From: Bacillota bacterium
GTDB taxonomy: Bacteria; Bacillota; Desulfotomaculia; Desulfotomaculales; VENG01
DNA: 64,000 nucleotides
Direction of reading: 5' to 3'
Assembly (NCBI GenBank): GCA_009711705.1
Contig: VENG01000042.1
Coordinates: 1-64,000, forward strand
The position numbers and the translations under genes are program-made. The notes beneath the pieces are model-generated. The model was not told the origin of the DNA. It searched no databases and saw nothing but the letters and a program-made list of their open reading frames with translations. Below are positions 42,313-51,017 of this stretch, one piece after another. Position 1 is the stretch's first letter. Each line of letters starts with the position of its first letter.

Positions 42313-42540
42313 CTATTAAAAACGGTTTATCACATAAGATCATTTAGATAGATTGTTGAAATTTGCAGGATTATATAGAAATATTTCGCACTTTCACACT
42401 AAGTTAGGCTGATACCATATTTATCCTTGATTTTGGGACATTCCCCCTTATAACACAGTTTCAGAATTGACACATCGTTGATATATAATAAGTTGGTGGC
42501 TTATATAAAAATTTTTGTATTTTTTAAGGGGAGGGTACTA

Positions 42541-43551
42541 ATGAACAAAAGTTTTAGGCATCTTTTATTTGCAGTGTGCTTGATCGCTCTTTCATTTGCC
42601 GTAATTGGCTGCGGATCGTCTGGTGAGGGCGAGCAACCAAAAGAGACTTTGGTCTTTGCTGATGCGGGTTGGGACAGTATTCGTTTTCATAATGATGTGG
42701 CCCGCTTGATCGTTGAAAATGGTTTTGGGTACCAGACTGATGTAATTCCTGGTTCCACTCCGGCTACATTTACAGGTTTAAGAAACGGTGATATTGACAT
42801 TTACATGGAAGCCTGGAAGCAAAACATTATTGAAACTTACCAGGAAGGAATAGAAAAAGGTGAGATTGTGGAAGTATCTGTTAACTTTGATGACAATGCC
42901 CAGGGCTTATACGTTCCTACATTTGTCATTGAGGGAGATCCGGCAAGGGGAATTGAACCCATGGCTCCTGAACTTGAATATGTAGAAGACCTGCCTGAAT
43001 ACTGGGAGTTGTTTAAAGACCCGGAACAACCAAGTAAAGGACGCATTTATGGCTCCATACCCGGCTGGGCTGCGGATGAAATTTTGCATCAAAAATATGA
43101 AACATATGGTCTCGACGAAACATATAATTATTTCCGTCCCGGATCCGATACAGCGCTTGCAGCAGCTATTTCTACGGCTTCTGAGGAAGGGAAACCCTTC
43201 GTTGGTTATTACTGGGAACCCACATGGATCTCAGGAAAATATGACATTACTCTCTTAAAAGAAGAAGAATACTCAGACGAAAAATGGAATAATGGGTATG
43301 CATGTGAATGGCCTGGTACCGATGTGACTATCGTGGTAAATAGTAGTGTACATGAAAAGGCACCGGAAGTTGTTGACTTCTTGGAGAATTACAAAACTAG
43401 CAGTAAACTGACCGCCGAAGCCCTAGCCTTTATGCAGGATAACGACGCAGGAACAGAGGATGCAGCAAAGTGGTTTTTGCAAGAGCGCGAAGATGTTTGG
43501 ACAAGTTGGGTTTCTGAGGAAGTAGCTCAAAAAGTAAAGGAATCCCTATAA
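42541..43551 (+). CDS. Glycine betaine/proline betaine ABC transporter binding lipoprotein
   Basis: The 336-residue OpuAC-family protein has a lipoprotein signal peptide ending at IGCGSS. The mature part shows the family features FADAGWDSIRFHN, GSTPATFTGLRNGDIDIYMEAW and FVGYYWEPTW, with Trp residues likely forming the aromatic cage for a quaternary ammonium. GGGAGGG precedes the ATG by about five bases. It is the first gene of an importer operon whose ligand, betaine-like, may supply the corrinoid methyltransferase genes downstream (inferred). Confidence 0.9.
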   Translation: MNKSFRHLLFAVCLIALSFAVIGCGSSGEGEQPKETLVFADAGWDSIRFHNDVARLIVENGFGYQTDVIPGSTPATFTGLRNGDIDIYMEAWKQNIIETYQEGIEKGEIVEVSVNFDDNAQGLYVPTFVIEGDPARGIEPMAPELEYVEDLPEYWELFKDPEQPSKGRIYGSIPGWAADEILHQKYETYGLDETYNYFRPGSDTALAAAISTASEEGKPFVGYYWEPTWISGKYDITLLKEEEYSDEKWNNGYACEWPGTDVTIVVNSSVHEKAPEVVDFLENYKTSSKLTAEALAFMQDNDAGTEDAAKWFLQEREDVWTSWVSEEVAQKVKESL

Positions 43552-43590
43552 GTCTCAGCTTCACTGAATTAATAATTAAACCGCTACAGG

Positions 43591-43619
43591 GAAAGTTGGT
43601 CATTTAGAAACCAACTTTC
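43591..43619 (+). terminator. Intercistronic hairpin between binding protein and permease
   Basis: GAAAGTTGGT (43591-43600) pairs perfectly with ACCAACTTTC (43610-43619), and a T-rich stretch follows. It separates the binding-protein gene from the permease and ATPase genes, the same layout as the hairpin at 2275-2308. Confidence 0.7.
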
Positions 43620-43724
43620 TCTAATTTTCCTTTTATAAGTGATAAAATGTAGGTCGGTGAAGACGTTGGGGCACAAGCATATCTTAAAATTTTGCAGTAA
43701 TTGGGGTGAAAAAGGTAGTAGACA

Positions 43725-44591
43725 ATGCTACCATCAACCATGAATGATTTTCCGGAATCCATAAAGCTTAATTGGGGCTTATACGTTGATAAATTTATCA
43801 AATGGTTAAATACAAACTACGGTGAAGTCTTTGATGCCATTACTGCCTTTATATTGTGGTTTATGGTAAACATTGAGAGTTTCTTACAGTGGGTACCATG
43901 GTGGTTAATTATAGCTATTATTTTTGTATTGGGGTGGCGCGCAAAAAACCTGGTTTCGGCTTTTGTTTTTTCTACCTTATTGTTTGTTGTCGGTACTTTT
44001 GGATTGTGGGATCACATGATGTCTACTTTGGCCATTGTCCTGACATCGGTTGTTATATCGCTGCTGATAGGAATTCCTGTGGGTATAATAATGACGTACA
44101 GCGCACGTCTGGACGCGGCAATAAGACCTGTTTTGGATGCAATGCAAACCATGCCAAGTTTTGTATATTTAATACCTGCCTTAATCTTGTTTGGCCTGGG
44201 CAAGGTTCCCGCCGTTTTTGCCACTACTATATATGCTATACCACCGGTAATCAGATTGACCAGCCTGGGCATTCGCTCCGTTCCCGAAGAAATGGTGGAA
44301 GCTGCCCAGTCCTTTGGTTCTTCACGTTGGCAACTTCTTACTAAAGTACAATTGCCCCAGGCACTTCCCACCATTATGGCAGGAATTAACCAAACCACAA
44401 TGATGGCGCTGGCTATGGTAGTCATCTCATCCATGATCGGTGCCAAGGGATTAGGAATGGAAGTGTTAATTGCAATTAACAGAATTGATATTGCCCGTGG
44501 ATTTGAAGCTGGACTCAGTATTGTGTTTCTAGCAATCATTATCGACAGGATTTCTCAAGGAGTTGCAAACAAATATGAGATATCTAAATAA
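43725..44591 (+). CDS. Glycine betaine-type ABC transporter permease
   Basis: This 288-residue ProW/OpuAB-type permease has about six membrane segments. The cytoplasmic loop that contacts the ATPase reads VRLTSLGIRSVPEEMVEAAQSFGSS, and AMQTMPSFVYLIPALILFGLG precedes it, both family hallmarks. An in-frame ATG lies 15 bases downstream. The RBS before ATG 43725 is weak (GGTAG). Confidence 0.92.
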   Translation: MLPSTMNDFPESIKLNWGLYVDKFIKWLNTNYGEVFDAITAFILWFMVNIESFLQWVPWWLIIAIIFVLGWRAKNLVSAFVFSTLLFVVGTFGLWDHMMSTLAIVLTSVVISLLIGIPVGIIMTYSARLDAAIRPVLDAMQTMPSFVYLIPALILFGLGKVPAVFATTIYAIPPVIRLTSLGIRSVPEEMVEAAQSFGSSRWQLLTKVQLPQALPTIMAGINQTTMMALAMVVISSMIGAKGLGMEVLIAINRIDIARGFEAGLSIVFLAIIIDRISQGVANKYEISK

Positions 44592-44618
44592 AACATGGCT
44601 AGAAAGCGGGAGTAGCAA

Positions 44619-45791
44619 ATGACTGTAAAAGTTAAAGTGGAACATTTGACCAAAATTTTCGGCCCCAACCCACAGCCGGTTTTAGAAAAAATTAAAAATG
44701 GTTTTACCAAGAACGAGATTCTAGAAGAGACGGGGCATACCGTTGGCGTATACGACGTCTCCTTCGAGGTAAAAGAAGGGGAAACTTTTGTCATTATGGG
44801 ACTGTCAGGTAGCGGTAAATCTACTCTCATACGGTGTTTGAACCTTCTAAACAAGCCAACGGAAGGCAATATTTTCATCGATGATACAAACATAGTAAAG
44901 CTTGCAAAAAAAGATCTAAAGCAGGTAAGGCAGCAAAAGCTGGCCATGGTTTTTCAACACTTCGGTCTTTTAACCCACCGTAACGTAATTAAAAACGTTG
45001 AATACGGCCTGGAAATAAGAGGAGTTTCTACAGAGGAAAGGCAGGATATTGCAAACAAAATTTTAATTAGTGTCGGTCTCGAAGGCTGGGAGAATAAAAT
45101 GATCAGCGAATTAAGCGGTGGAATGCAGCAGAGGGTTGGTCTGGCCCGTGCACTGGCTAACGATCCTGATGTATTATTGATGGACGAACCCTTCAGTGCC
45201 CTTGACCCTCTGATTCGCCGGGAAATGCAGTATGAGCTTCTTGACATTCAATCTAAACTAAAAAAGACTATTATATTTATTACCCACGATGTAAACGAGG
45301 CATTTAAGATAGGGGACCGTGTGGCGGTAATGAAAGACGGGAGGATGGAGCAAATTGGCACCCCGGAAGAAATCATTGCAGAGCCGCAAAGTACATACAT
45401 TGAAGAATTTATCAAGGACATTGACCGTTCTAAAGTATTACAGGCCAAGAATATAATGTTTAAATCTTCTGCACTGGTATCTCTCAAGGACGGGCCAAGA
45501 GTGGCAGTTAAAATTATGGAGTCAAACGGTATTTCCAGTGTATTCGTTGTGGATGAGGAACTACGGCTGCAGGGTATCGTTACCATTGATGATACAATAA
45601 TAGCCATCAAGGAAAACAAGAAGATTGCAGATATTTTACGGCAGGATTATTATACCGCAGATCCCGAGACATACATGCAGGATCTGCTGCCGATGGCAAC
45701 CAATACTAAATTCCCCCTGGCTGTCACTGACGAAAACAACAAGTTGCTGGGAATTATTGTCCGTGTTTCCGTTCTATCCGGGTTAGTTTAA
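44619..45791 (+). CDS. Glycine betaine-type ABC transporter ATPase with CBS domains
   Basis: This 390-residue ProV/OpuAA-type ATPase has Walker A GLSGSGKST, signature LSGGMQQRVG, Walker B VLLMDEPFSALDP and the switch His in FITHDVNEA. The last roughly 120 residues form two CBS domains (MESNGISSVFVVDEELRLQG, FPLAVTDENNKLLG) that in OpuA sense ionic strength. The extended N-terminal segment before Walker A is typical of ProV. Together with its neighbours it makes a complete importer. Confidence 0.94.
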   Translation: MTVKVKVEHLTKIFGPNPQPVLEKIKNGFTKNEILEETGHTVGVYDVSFEVKEGETFVIMGLSGSGKSTLIRCLNLLNKPTEGNIFIDDTNIVKLAKKDLKQVRQQKLAMVFQHFGLLTHRNVIKNVEYGLEIRGVSTEERQDIANKILISVGLEGWENKMISELSGGMQQRVGLARALANDPDVLLMDEPFSALDPLIRREMQYELLDIQSKLKKTIIFITHDVNEAFKIGDRVAVMKDGRMEQIGTPEEIIAEPQSTYIEEFIKDIDRSKVLQAKNIMFKSSALVSLKDGPRVAVKIMESNGISSVFVVDEELRLQGIVTIDDTIIAIKENKKIADILRQDYYTADPETYMQDLLPMATNTKFPLAVTDENNKLLGIIVRVSVLSGLV

Positions 45792-45822
45792 GGTATTAAT
45801 TAACTAAAATGAGTATTAGAAA

Positions 45823-45843
45823 AGCCCCGGCAAAGCCGGGGCT
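45823..45843. terminator. Bidirectional terminator
   Basis: AGCCCCGGC and GCCGGGGCT around AAA form a 9-bp GC-rich stem. On the minus strand TTTT follows, ending the cold-shock gene; on the plus strand it ends the transporter operon. Confidence 0.82.
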
Positions 45844-45858
45844 AAACTATCCCGATTA

Positions 45859-46062
45859 CTAAAACTTTACAACATTTGCCGCCTGTGGTCCACGTGAGCC
45901 TTCTACAATGTCAAATTCAACATCTTGACCTTCATCTAAGGCCTTAAAACCTTCTTCTTGAATGGCGGAAAAATGAACAAATACATCGCCACCATCTTCT
46001 CTTTCAATAAAACCAAAGCCTTTTTCCGAACTAAACCACTTAACCTTACCTCTCACGTACAC
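45859..46062 (-). CDS. Cold-shock protein, CspA family
   Basis: This 67-residue single-strand nucleic-acid chaperone contains both RNA-binding motifs, KGFGFIE (RNP1) and VFVHFSAI (RNP2), in the standard OB fold. AGGAGG precedes the ATG (written on the minus strand). Length and sequence are typical; it is a single-gene unit. Confidence 0.96.
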   Translation of the reverse strand: MYVRGKVKWFSSEKGFGFIEREDGGDVFVHFSAIQEEGFKALDEGQDVEFDIVEGSRGPQAANVVKF

Positions 46063-46276
46063 ATTCCTCCTGAAAATTTAATCCTGTAAGCAAATGCTTA
46101 CATAAACGAATAGTATCATTTAATTTATCCAACGTCAAGTTCTTAACAACTAAAATATTTACTTGGCCTGGTTGATTAACTAACGTTGCTTTTTAATTAT
46201 AAGTTAGGCTTGTAAAATAATCACTTAACGCCTTTTCCTTTCATAATATAGGGTAAACACAAAAAGGATGAGTGAT

Positions 46277-46780
46277 ATGCAATACTCTAATTATAGAATT
46301 CCGTACCCGGGCTATCCATACACGCGTTATAAGTATTACCAGACTTCTGAGTATGTTGCTGATTATGCTTTGCCGCAAGCTTTGAATTTAATAGCGGAAT
46401 CCGTAAGGTCGGAAAGGGAAGACGAGCTGTTCTATGACTATTTATTAAGCGTAGCACCGCATGACCAAAAACAAATCATTGCCTCTATACGGGATGATGA
46501 AAGGAAACACTTCAAGCTATTTCGGGAGATATATTGGGAAGTAACAGGCAATGATATCCCCCCGGCACCTGACGCAGATTTTGACAAACCTAAGAACTAT
46601 TGCGACGGTATCCAAAGGGCTATTTTTGGAGAATTAGGGGCGGTTGAAAAATACCGAAAAATTTTATTTGGCTTTGAATTTTTACCATATCGAAACATGA
46701 TTACTGAAATTTATACGGACGAACTAAAGCATGCTTCCAAGTGGAATTATCTATTTGCATTAAATGCTTGTGGTCGTTAA
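46277..46780 (+). CDS. Ferritin-like domain protein
   Basis: The 167-residue protein has a Tyr/Pro-rich N-terminus (YRIPYPGYPYTRY), followed by a four-helix ferritin-like domain with DDERKHFKLF and TDELKHASKW as the Exx(H) iron-ligand pairs, and ESVRSEREDE as the first helix. Similar proteins occur in spore-formers. ATG at 46277 has AAGGA eight bases upstream; ATG at 46268 lies on that site itself. It could store iron or remove peroxide; this is not shown. Confidence 0.8.
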   Translation: MQYSNYRIPYPGYPYTRYKYYQTSEYVADYALPQALNLIAESVRSEREDELFYDYLLSVAPHDQKQIIASIRDDERKHFKLFREIYWEVTGNDIPPAPDADFDKPKNYCDGIQRAIFGELGAVEKYRKILFGFEFLPYRNMITEIYTDELKHASKWNYLFALNACGR

Positions 46781-46808
46781 TTTAGCACTCAGCGTTAGAG
46801 GGTCAGGG

Positions 46809-46848
46809 ACAAAAGACCCGAAGCAATAAAAAGCCTCGGGTCTTTTGT
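46809..46848. terminator. Bidirectional terminator
   Basis: A 13-bp stem (46809-46821 with 46836-46848) lies between convergent genes, with T-rich sequence on both strands. Confidence 0.88.
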
Positions 46849-46851
46849 AGC

Positions 46852-48285
46852 TTATATATCTCTTTTTAAAATGTCTCTGGCAATAGCTATGCCGCAAGCC
46901 CCCGCCTGGGCCAGACCACGCGTTATGCCCGCCCCGTCGCCACCGGCGTAGAACCCTTCAATCTCAGTCTCAAAGTTGCTTTTTAGTTTTGGCCGGGATG
47001 AATAGAACTTTGCCTCCACCCCGTAAAGGAGAGTGTGTTCGCTTGCAATACCAGGCGTAACGGCATCCAGGGCGTGAATCATCTCAATAATACTTTTCAT
47101 GGTATTATAAGGTAGCACCAAAGCCAAGTTTCCGGGTACCGCTTCCCTTAAAGTGGGTTCCATAAAACCTTCACTGATACGCTTTTCAGTTGACCGGCGG
47201 CCGTTCAGAATATCACCAAATCTTTGTACCAGTACTGAGCCGTTGGACAGATCATTGGCCAGCCGGGAAATTGATTTTGCATAATCTATGGGCTTATCAA
47301 AGGGATAAGAAAATTTGTGTGACACTAACAGGGCAAAGTTAGTATTAATGCTGCCCAAATTTTTATCTTTATAGGCATGTCCATTGGCCAACATAACACC
47401 ACTGTGATTTTCAATTACAACGTGGCCGGACGGGTTACTGCAGAAGGTTCTTACTGTTGTCCCGGTGGAAGACCTAAAAATAAATTTTCCCTCATATAAA
47501 TTATCATTGATTTCTTCCATTATTGTGTCCAGAGTTTCCACCCGGACCCCAACATCCACCTGGTTATTAGTCATTTCTACATTTAGTTTTTTAAAAACGT
47601 CAGTTAACCATTCATTTCCGTCTCTACCCGGCACAACCACTACCTTGGGTGCATAATATTCTTCGCTTGTCTTTGTAAGCACACCCGTGGCAAAACGTTT
47701 AGAACCTTGGTCCTCCGTTAATATATTATCTACTTCGGTTTCAAAGACCATATCCACATGTTCTTTCAAAAACTCAAATATGCTTCTTAATATTTGCAGG
47801 TTTTGTTCTGTTCCCAGATGCCTAACCTGTGCCCGTAGCAATTTTAGATCTACAGCCAGCCCACGTTTCTCAATTGATTTAATAGCTGCAGTGGTTGGAT
47901 CAGATGTGGTAGATTCCGCACCATGTTTATTATTAATGGAATCTACATATTTAATTAAGTCCAACACTTCTGATGGGCTTAAATAATCAGTTAACCAACC
48001 TCCAAACTCAGTGGTGATGTTAAACTTTCCATCTGAATAAGCACCGGCGCCACCAAAACCACTGGTAATGGAGCACGTAGGCATACACCCCGCGTAGTCT
48101 TTTTTGGCTGTGGCAGGAGGACATTTTACGGTTTTCTTTTGCAGTATTGGACACTGACGCTTATAAATATTACGACCTTTGTCTATCAACAATACCTTTA
48201 GCCCAGGGGCCTTTAGAATTAACTCGTAACAAGCGAAAATACCCGCTGGGCCGGCACCTACGATAATTACATCGTATTTTTTCAT
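46852..48285 (-). CDS. FAD-dependent dehydrogenase (COG2509-like)
   Basis: The 477-residue flavoprotein begins with the dinucleotide-binding motif VIIVGAGPAGIFACYEL and ends with a second FAD contact GFYAGGDGAGITRGLAQAG. A Cys-rich insertion (CPPATAKKDYAGCMPTC) and TSGFGGAGAYSDGKFN follow the first motif, as in the uncharacterised COG2509 family. ATG at 48285 was chosen because AGGAAGTG precedes it. The reaction is unknown. It is monocistronic and converges on the ferritin-like gene. Confidence 0.88.
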   Translation of the reverse strand: MKKYDVIIVGAGPAGIFACYELILKAPGLKVLLIDKGRNIYKRQCPILQKKTVKCPPATAKKDYAGCMPTCSITSGFGGAGAYSDGKFNITTEFGGWLTDYLSPSEVLDLIKYVDSINNKHGAESTTSDPTTAAIKSIEKRGLAVDLKLLRAQVRHLGTEQNLQILRSIFEFLKEHVDMVFETEVDNILTEDQGSKRFATGVLTKTSEEYYAPKVVVVPGRDGNEWLTDVFKKLNVEMTNNQVDVGVRVETLDTIMEEINDNLYEGKFIFRSSTGTTVRTFCSNPSGHVVIENHSGVMLANGHAYKDKNLGSINTNFALLVSHKFSYPFDKPIDYAKSISRLANDLSNGSVLVQRFGDILNGRRSTEKRISEGFMEPTLREAVPGNLALVLPYNTMKSIIEMIHALDAVTPGIASEHTLLYGVEAKFYSSRPKLKSNFETEIEGFYAGGDGAGITRGLAQAGACGIAIARDILKRDI

Positions 48286-48395
48286 AGTATTACCACTTCC
48301 TGTGTATTGACAATTTAGCAAACATATCTATTATGAACCATTTGCTAAAGGATTTCAAGAGCATATAAAATAATTTTTGAATGAGGGTAATAACC

Positions 48396-48503
48396 TCATA
48401 AACGGTTTTTTCTTCGCGAATCTATTAATTTAAATATCACTGCAAATATCCCAATTATCCAGGCTAAACTTTTAAACATCATACCTAATAAAGCCTTAAT
48501 CAT
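48396..48503 (-). CDS. 35-residue membrane microprotein
   Basis: The open frame starts at ATG 48503 behind GGAGTGAT (five bases away) and encodes MIKALLGMMFKSLAWIIGI followed by FAVIFKLIDSRRKNRL. One hydrophobic helix of about 20 residues is followed by a basic tail. The product is too short for normal gene finding. It lies alone between the spoVT terminator and the FAD dehydrogenase. The shape recalls type I toxins or small regulatory membrane peptides, but no antisense RNA was identified. Confidence 0.5.
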   Translation of the reverse strand: MIKALLGMMFKSLAWIIGIFAVIFKLIDSRRKNRL

Positions 48504-48553
48504 GTCGTATCACTCCAAGTCTTAAGTTTAGTGAATCATTAATTTTTACCAAC

Positions 48554-48601
48554 AATAAACACCCCTCTCCAGGTAGTATCACCAAAAGAGGGGTGTTTAT
48601 T
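48554..48601 (-). terminator. Terminator downstream of spoVT
   Basis: A perfect 15-bp stem (48554-48568 with 48587-48601) with an 18-base loop lies just past the spoVT stop. T residues follow on the minus strand only weakly (TTGTTGG). Confidence 0.8.
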
Positions 48602-48626
48602 TATCATGGCGATATGTTCGTTTAAA

Positions 48627-49160
48627 TTATCCCTCCATTTGTTTTGCTAAAAATGAGGCAGCTGTCTGGGCCAGCTTTTTTTCCAGGTCTCCCATTTGTG
48701 CTTCATCCTTTGATGTTATAACAATGGCGCCTATAGGATCTCCGCTCACGATAATGGGCGAAACAACACTGCTCTTAACTATAAATTCTTCACCCGCCGT
48801 TAAGCTATGTTCCCCATTAATAACTTGGTGTTGCCGTTCACCAATGATATCTTCAAGCACCTCACCAATGGCACCGTTTATTAAATCCTTTTTAGCATCA
48901 CCGGATACCGCTATTATTTCATCACGATCAGCAATGCAAACAATATAGCCTAATGCTTCATGTAAGGAGTCAGCATATTCCCTGGCGAATTCCCCCAAAT
49001 CACTGATGGGAGAATACTTTTTTAAAAACACCTTTCCTTCTCTATCAACATATATCTCCAAAGGGTCACCATTACGAATTTTCATCGTGCGCCTAATTTC
49101 TTTAGGTATAACTACCCGTCCCAAATCATCAATTCTCCTAACGATCCCGGTAGCTTTCAT
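48627..49160 (-). CDS. spoVT: Stage V sporulation protein T, AbrB-type regulator
   Basis: The 177-residue transcription factor has an N-terminal AbrB swapped-hairpin DNA-binding domain (GIVRRIDDLGRVVIPKEIRRT) and a C-terminal GAF-like domain (LGYIVCIADRDEIIAVSG, GAIVITSKDEAQMGDLEKKL). SpoVT regulates genes in the developing forespore, so it supports a spore-forming host. GAGGAGGAAATT precedes the ATG at 49160; an upstream ATG at 49181 is in frame. Confidence 0.95.
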   Translation of the reverse strand: MKATGIVRRIDDLGRVVIPKEIRRTMKIRNGDPLEIYVDREGKVFLKKYSPISDLGEFAREYADSLHEALGYIVCIADRDEIIAVSGDAKKDLINGAIGEVLEDIIGERQHQVINGEHSLTAGEEFIVKSSVVSPIIVSGDPIGAIVITSKDEAQMGDLEKKLAQTAASFLAKQMEG

Positions 49161-49320
49161 AATTTCCTCCTCTTGGTTCATTTAACCTCCATTATTAGTG
49201 TACTTAAACCACGCAATAAAATACTAACAAAAATATGCAAAGATTTCTCGAACAATGGGGAATAAAAAAATGGTGTATTACCTCTGGTGTCCGGTTAGTA
49301 AAGATAAACATCAAATAAAT

Positions 49321-49356
49321 ATTTGCCACTCATCCCTAATGCGAATTTTGGCAAAT
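49321..49356. promoter_or_regulatory. Inverted repeat upstream of the methyltransferase operon
   Basis: ATTTGCCA (49321-49328) and TGGCAAAT (49349-49356) are perfect inverted repeats with a 20-base spacer, ending 24 bases before the -35 box at 49381. This is the position of an activator site. The remaining 348 bases between spoVT and the methyltransferase gene hold no other gene that I can support. Confidence 0.45.
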
Positions 49357-49380
49357 GCGTGACTATTTGGTGAACAAGGG

Positions 49381-49409
49381 TTAACAGAGCCAAGTATGTT
49401 TGTTAGAAT
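49381..49409 (+). promoter_or_regulatory. Promoter of the corrinoid methyltransferase operon
   Basis: TTAACA (49381-49386) and TAGAAT (49404-49409) are spaced 17 bases apart, giving a moderate match to the sigma-A consensus about 120 bases before the gene start. A leader of about 115 bases would result. Confidence 0.5.
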
Positions 49410-49529
49410 GAGTTATCAAATAAGGAATTAATAGGAGTTGGTTGCCATGAACCGGAAGAACTGGCTTTAAAAGTTTGCGCACTTCGGCAGATTGAAGCCC
49501 AATCACTACTCTTACTAGGAGGGATAAGT

Positions 49530-50969
49530 GTGATACAGTTTCCTGTTGGAACCCTTCGACCTTCAATGAGAATCCTTTCAGACGAACAAGTAGTAGCTAT
49601 TCACCGTGCAGCCATGGAAATAATGAACTCATACGGTATGCAGGTTCAGGATGAAGAAGCTCTGCAAATATTCCGCGACGCGGGTGCAATTGTGGAGAAG
49701 GACCGGGTAAAACTGCCCGCATATATGGTGCAAGATGCCTTAAACAGTGCGCCCACCCGGGTAGTACTTTCAAACCAAAAGGGAGAGCGGTCTCTGTTCC
49801 TGGAAGAAGGGAAAACTTACTTTGGTACCGGCTCGGATACAATCTACACTATTGATCCAGAAAACGGTGAACGGAGAAGAGTGGAAGTTAAAGATATCGG
49901 AAACTTTGCCAAAGTTTCTGATGCACTTCCCAATATTTCTTTTATTATGTCCATGGGCAATCCCATCGATGTTCCGTCAGAGCTTGTTTATATGTATGAA
50001 TTCGCCCAAATGGTAAAGAACAGCAACCTGCCGATAGTATTTTGCTCTGATTCCGGACCGGACACAGAAAAGATATGGAAAATGGCTGCCGCCGTTTACG
50101 GTGGGGATGAGCAGAAACTGGAGCAGAACCCATTCTTATTACATTATGTAGAACCGGTTTCCCCACTAAAATTTAACCGCACTTCAGTCCAAAAGATTTT
50201 AACTGGAGCAAAGCATAATATTCCCATGAGTTTCCCCTCGGGGGCTAACGCAGGCAGCGGCGCTCCCATTACTCTGGCCGGGGCAATGGCCATGGGCATA
50301 GCAGAATCCTTTTTCGGCTTAGTATTACAGCAGCTGGTCCGCAAAGGGGCACCCTTTGTATTTGGCCCCAATGTCTCGGTTATGGATCAACGCACCACCG
50401 TGGTGTCTTACGGGTGTCCCGAGTGGGCATTAACTCAAGGCGCCGTAACTGATATGGGCCGTTTTTACAATTTACCTACTTGGGCTTATGCAGGGTCAAC
50501 AGACTCCAAGCGCGTTGATGCGCAGGCCGGCATTGAATCAACTTTTTCCGTCTTTGCCGCCATGGCCTGCAGATCCAACCTGGTCCATGATGTAGGGTAC
50601 ATTGAGTATGGCACTACATCATCCCTGGAACAGTTGATAATGGCCAATGAAGTGATTGATATGGCCCGGTTCTTTATGAATGGGATCGACGTAAATGATA
50701 ACACGCTGGCGCTCGATGTTATCAATAGAGTGAAGGATCAATCAACTTTCTTAATGGATGATCATACGTTGGAAAACTTTAAGACTGCCCAATGGTATCC
50801 AAAGCTTCTTGACCGCCAGAACTATCCGGCCTGGGAAAAGGGCGGAAGTTTAACCATGGAAGATAGACTCAGCAAGGAAGTAAATAAAATTCTTTCTAAC
50901 TACCAGCCGGAACCAAAGTCAAATGATGTTCTCACCAAAATTGACCAAATTCTGGACGCCGGTCTATAA
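49530..50969 (+). CDS. MttB-family corrinoid methyltransferase, non-pyrrolysine
   Basis: The 479-residue protein belongs to the trimethylamine methyltransferase (MttB/COG5598) superfamily, which transfers a methyl group from a quaternary or tertiary amine to a cobalamin protein. The frame is uninterrupted, so no amber (pyrrolysine) codon is present, as in the betaine-type members MtgB, MtpB and MtcB. Motifs include MEIMNSYGMQVQDEEALQIF, FGTGSDT, YVEPVSPL and SGANAGSGAPITLAGAMAMG. TAGGAGGGATAA precedes the GTG. The gene is followed by its corrinoid protein and activation genes; the substrate is not determined by sequence. Confidence 0.92.
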   Translation: MIQFPVGTLRPSMRILSDEQVVAIHRAAMEIMNSYGMQVQDEEALQIFRDAGAIVEKDRVKLPAYMVQDALNSAPTRVVLSNQKGERSLFLEEGKTYFGTGSDTIYTIDPENGERRRVEVKDIGNFAKVSDALPNISFIMSMGNPIDVPSELVYMYEFAQMVKNSNLPIVFCSDSGPDTEKIWKMAAAVYGGDEQKLEQNPFLLHYVEPVSPLKFNRTSVQKILTGAKHNIPMSFPSGANAGSGAPITLAGAMAMGIAESFFGLVLQQLVRKGAPFVFGPNVSVMDQRTTVVSYGCPEWALTQGAVTDMGRFYNLPTWAYAGSTDSKRVDAQAGIESTFSVFAAMACRSNLVHDVGYIEYGTTSSLEQLIMANEVIDMARFFMNGIDVNDNTLALDVINRVKDQSTFLMDDHTLENFKTAQWYPKLLDRQNYPAWEKGGSLTMEDRLSKEVNKILSNYQPEPKSNDVLTKIDQILDAGL

Positions 50970-51017
50970 AAACAAGTGGCACTTTATAGATAATTCTAAC
51001 CCGAGGGGGATTAAAAA

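Noticed and set aside
42467..42489. TTGACA followed by TATAAT before the betaine transporter gene
   Set aside because: The two elements are only 11 bases apart, too close for one promoter; the true -35 or -10 box is not obvious.
49447..49470. Seven-codon open frame (ATG to TAA) behind AGGAG in the leader of the methyltransferase operon
   Set aside because: It is too short to judge, has no repeated regulatory codons and no clear attenuator after it. A leader peptide is possible but not supported.
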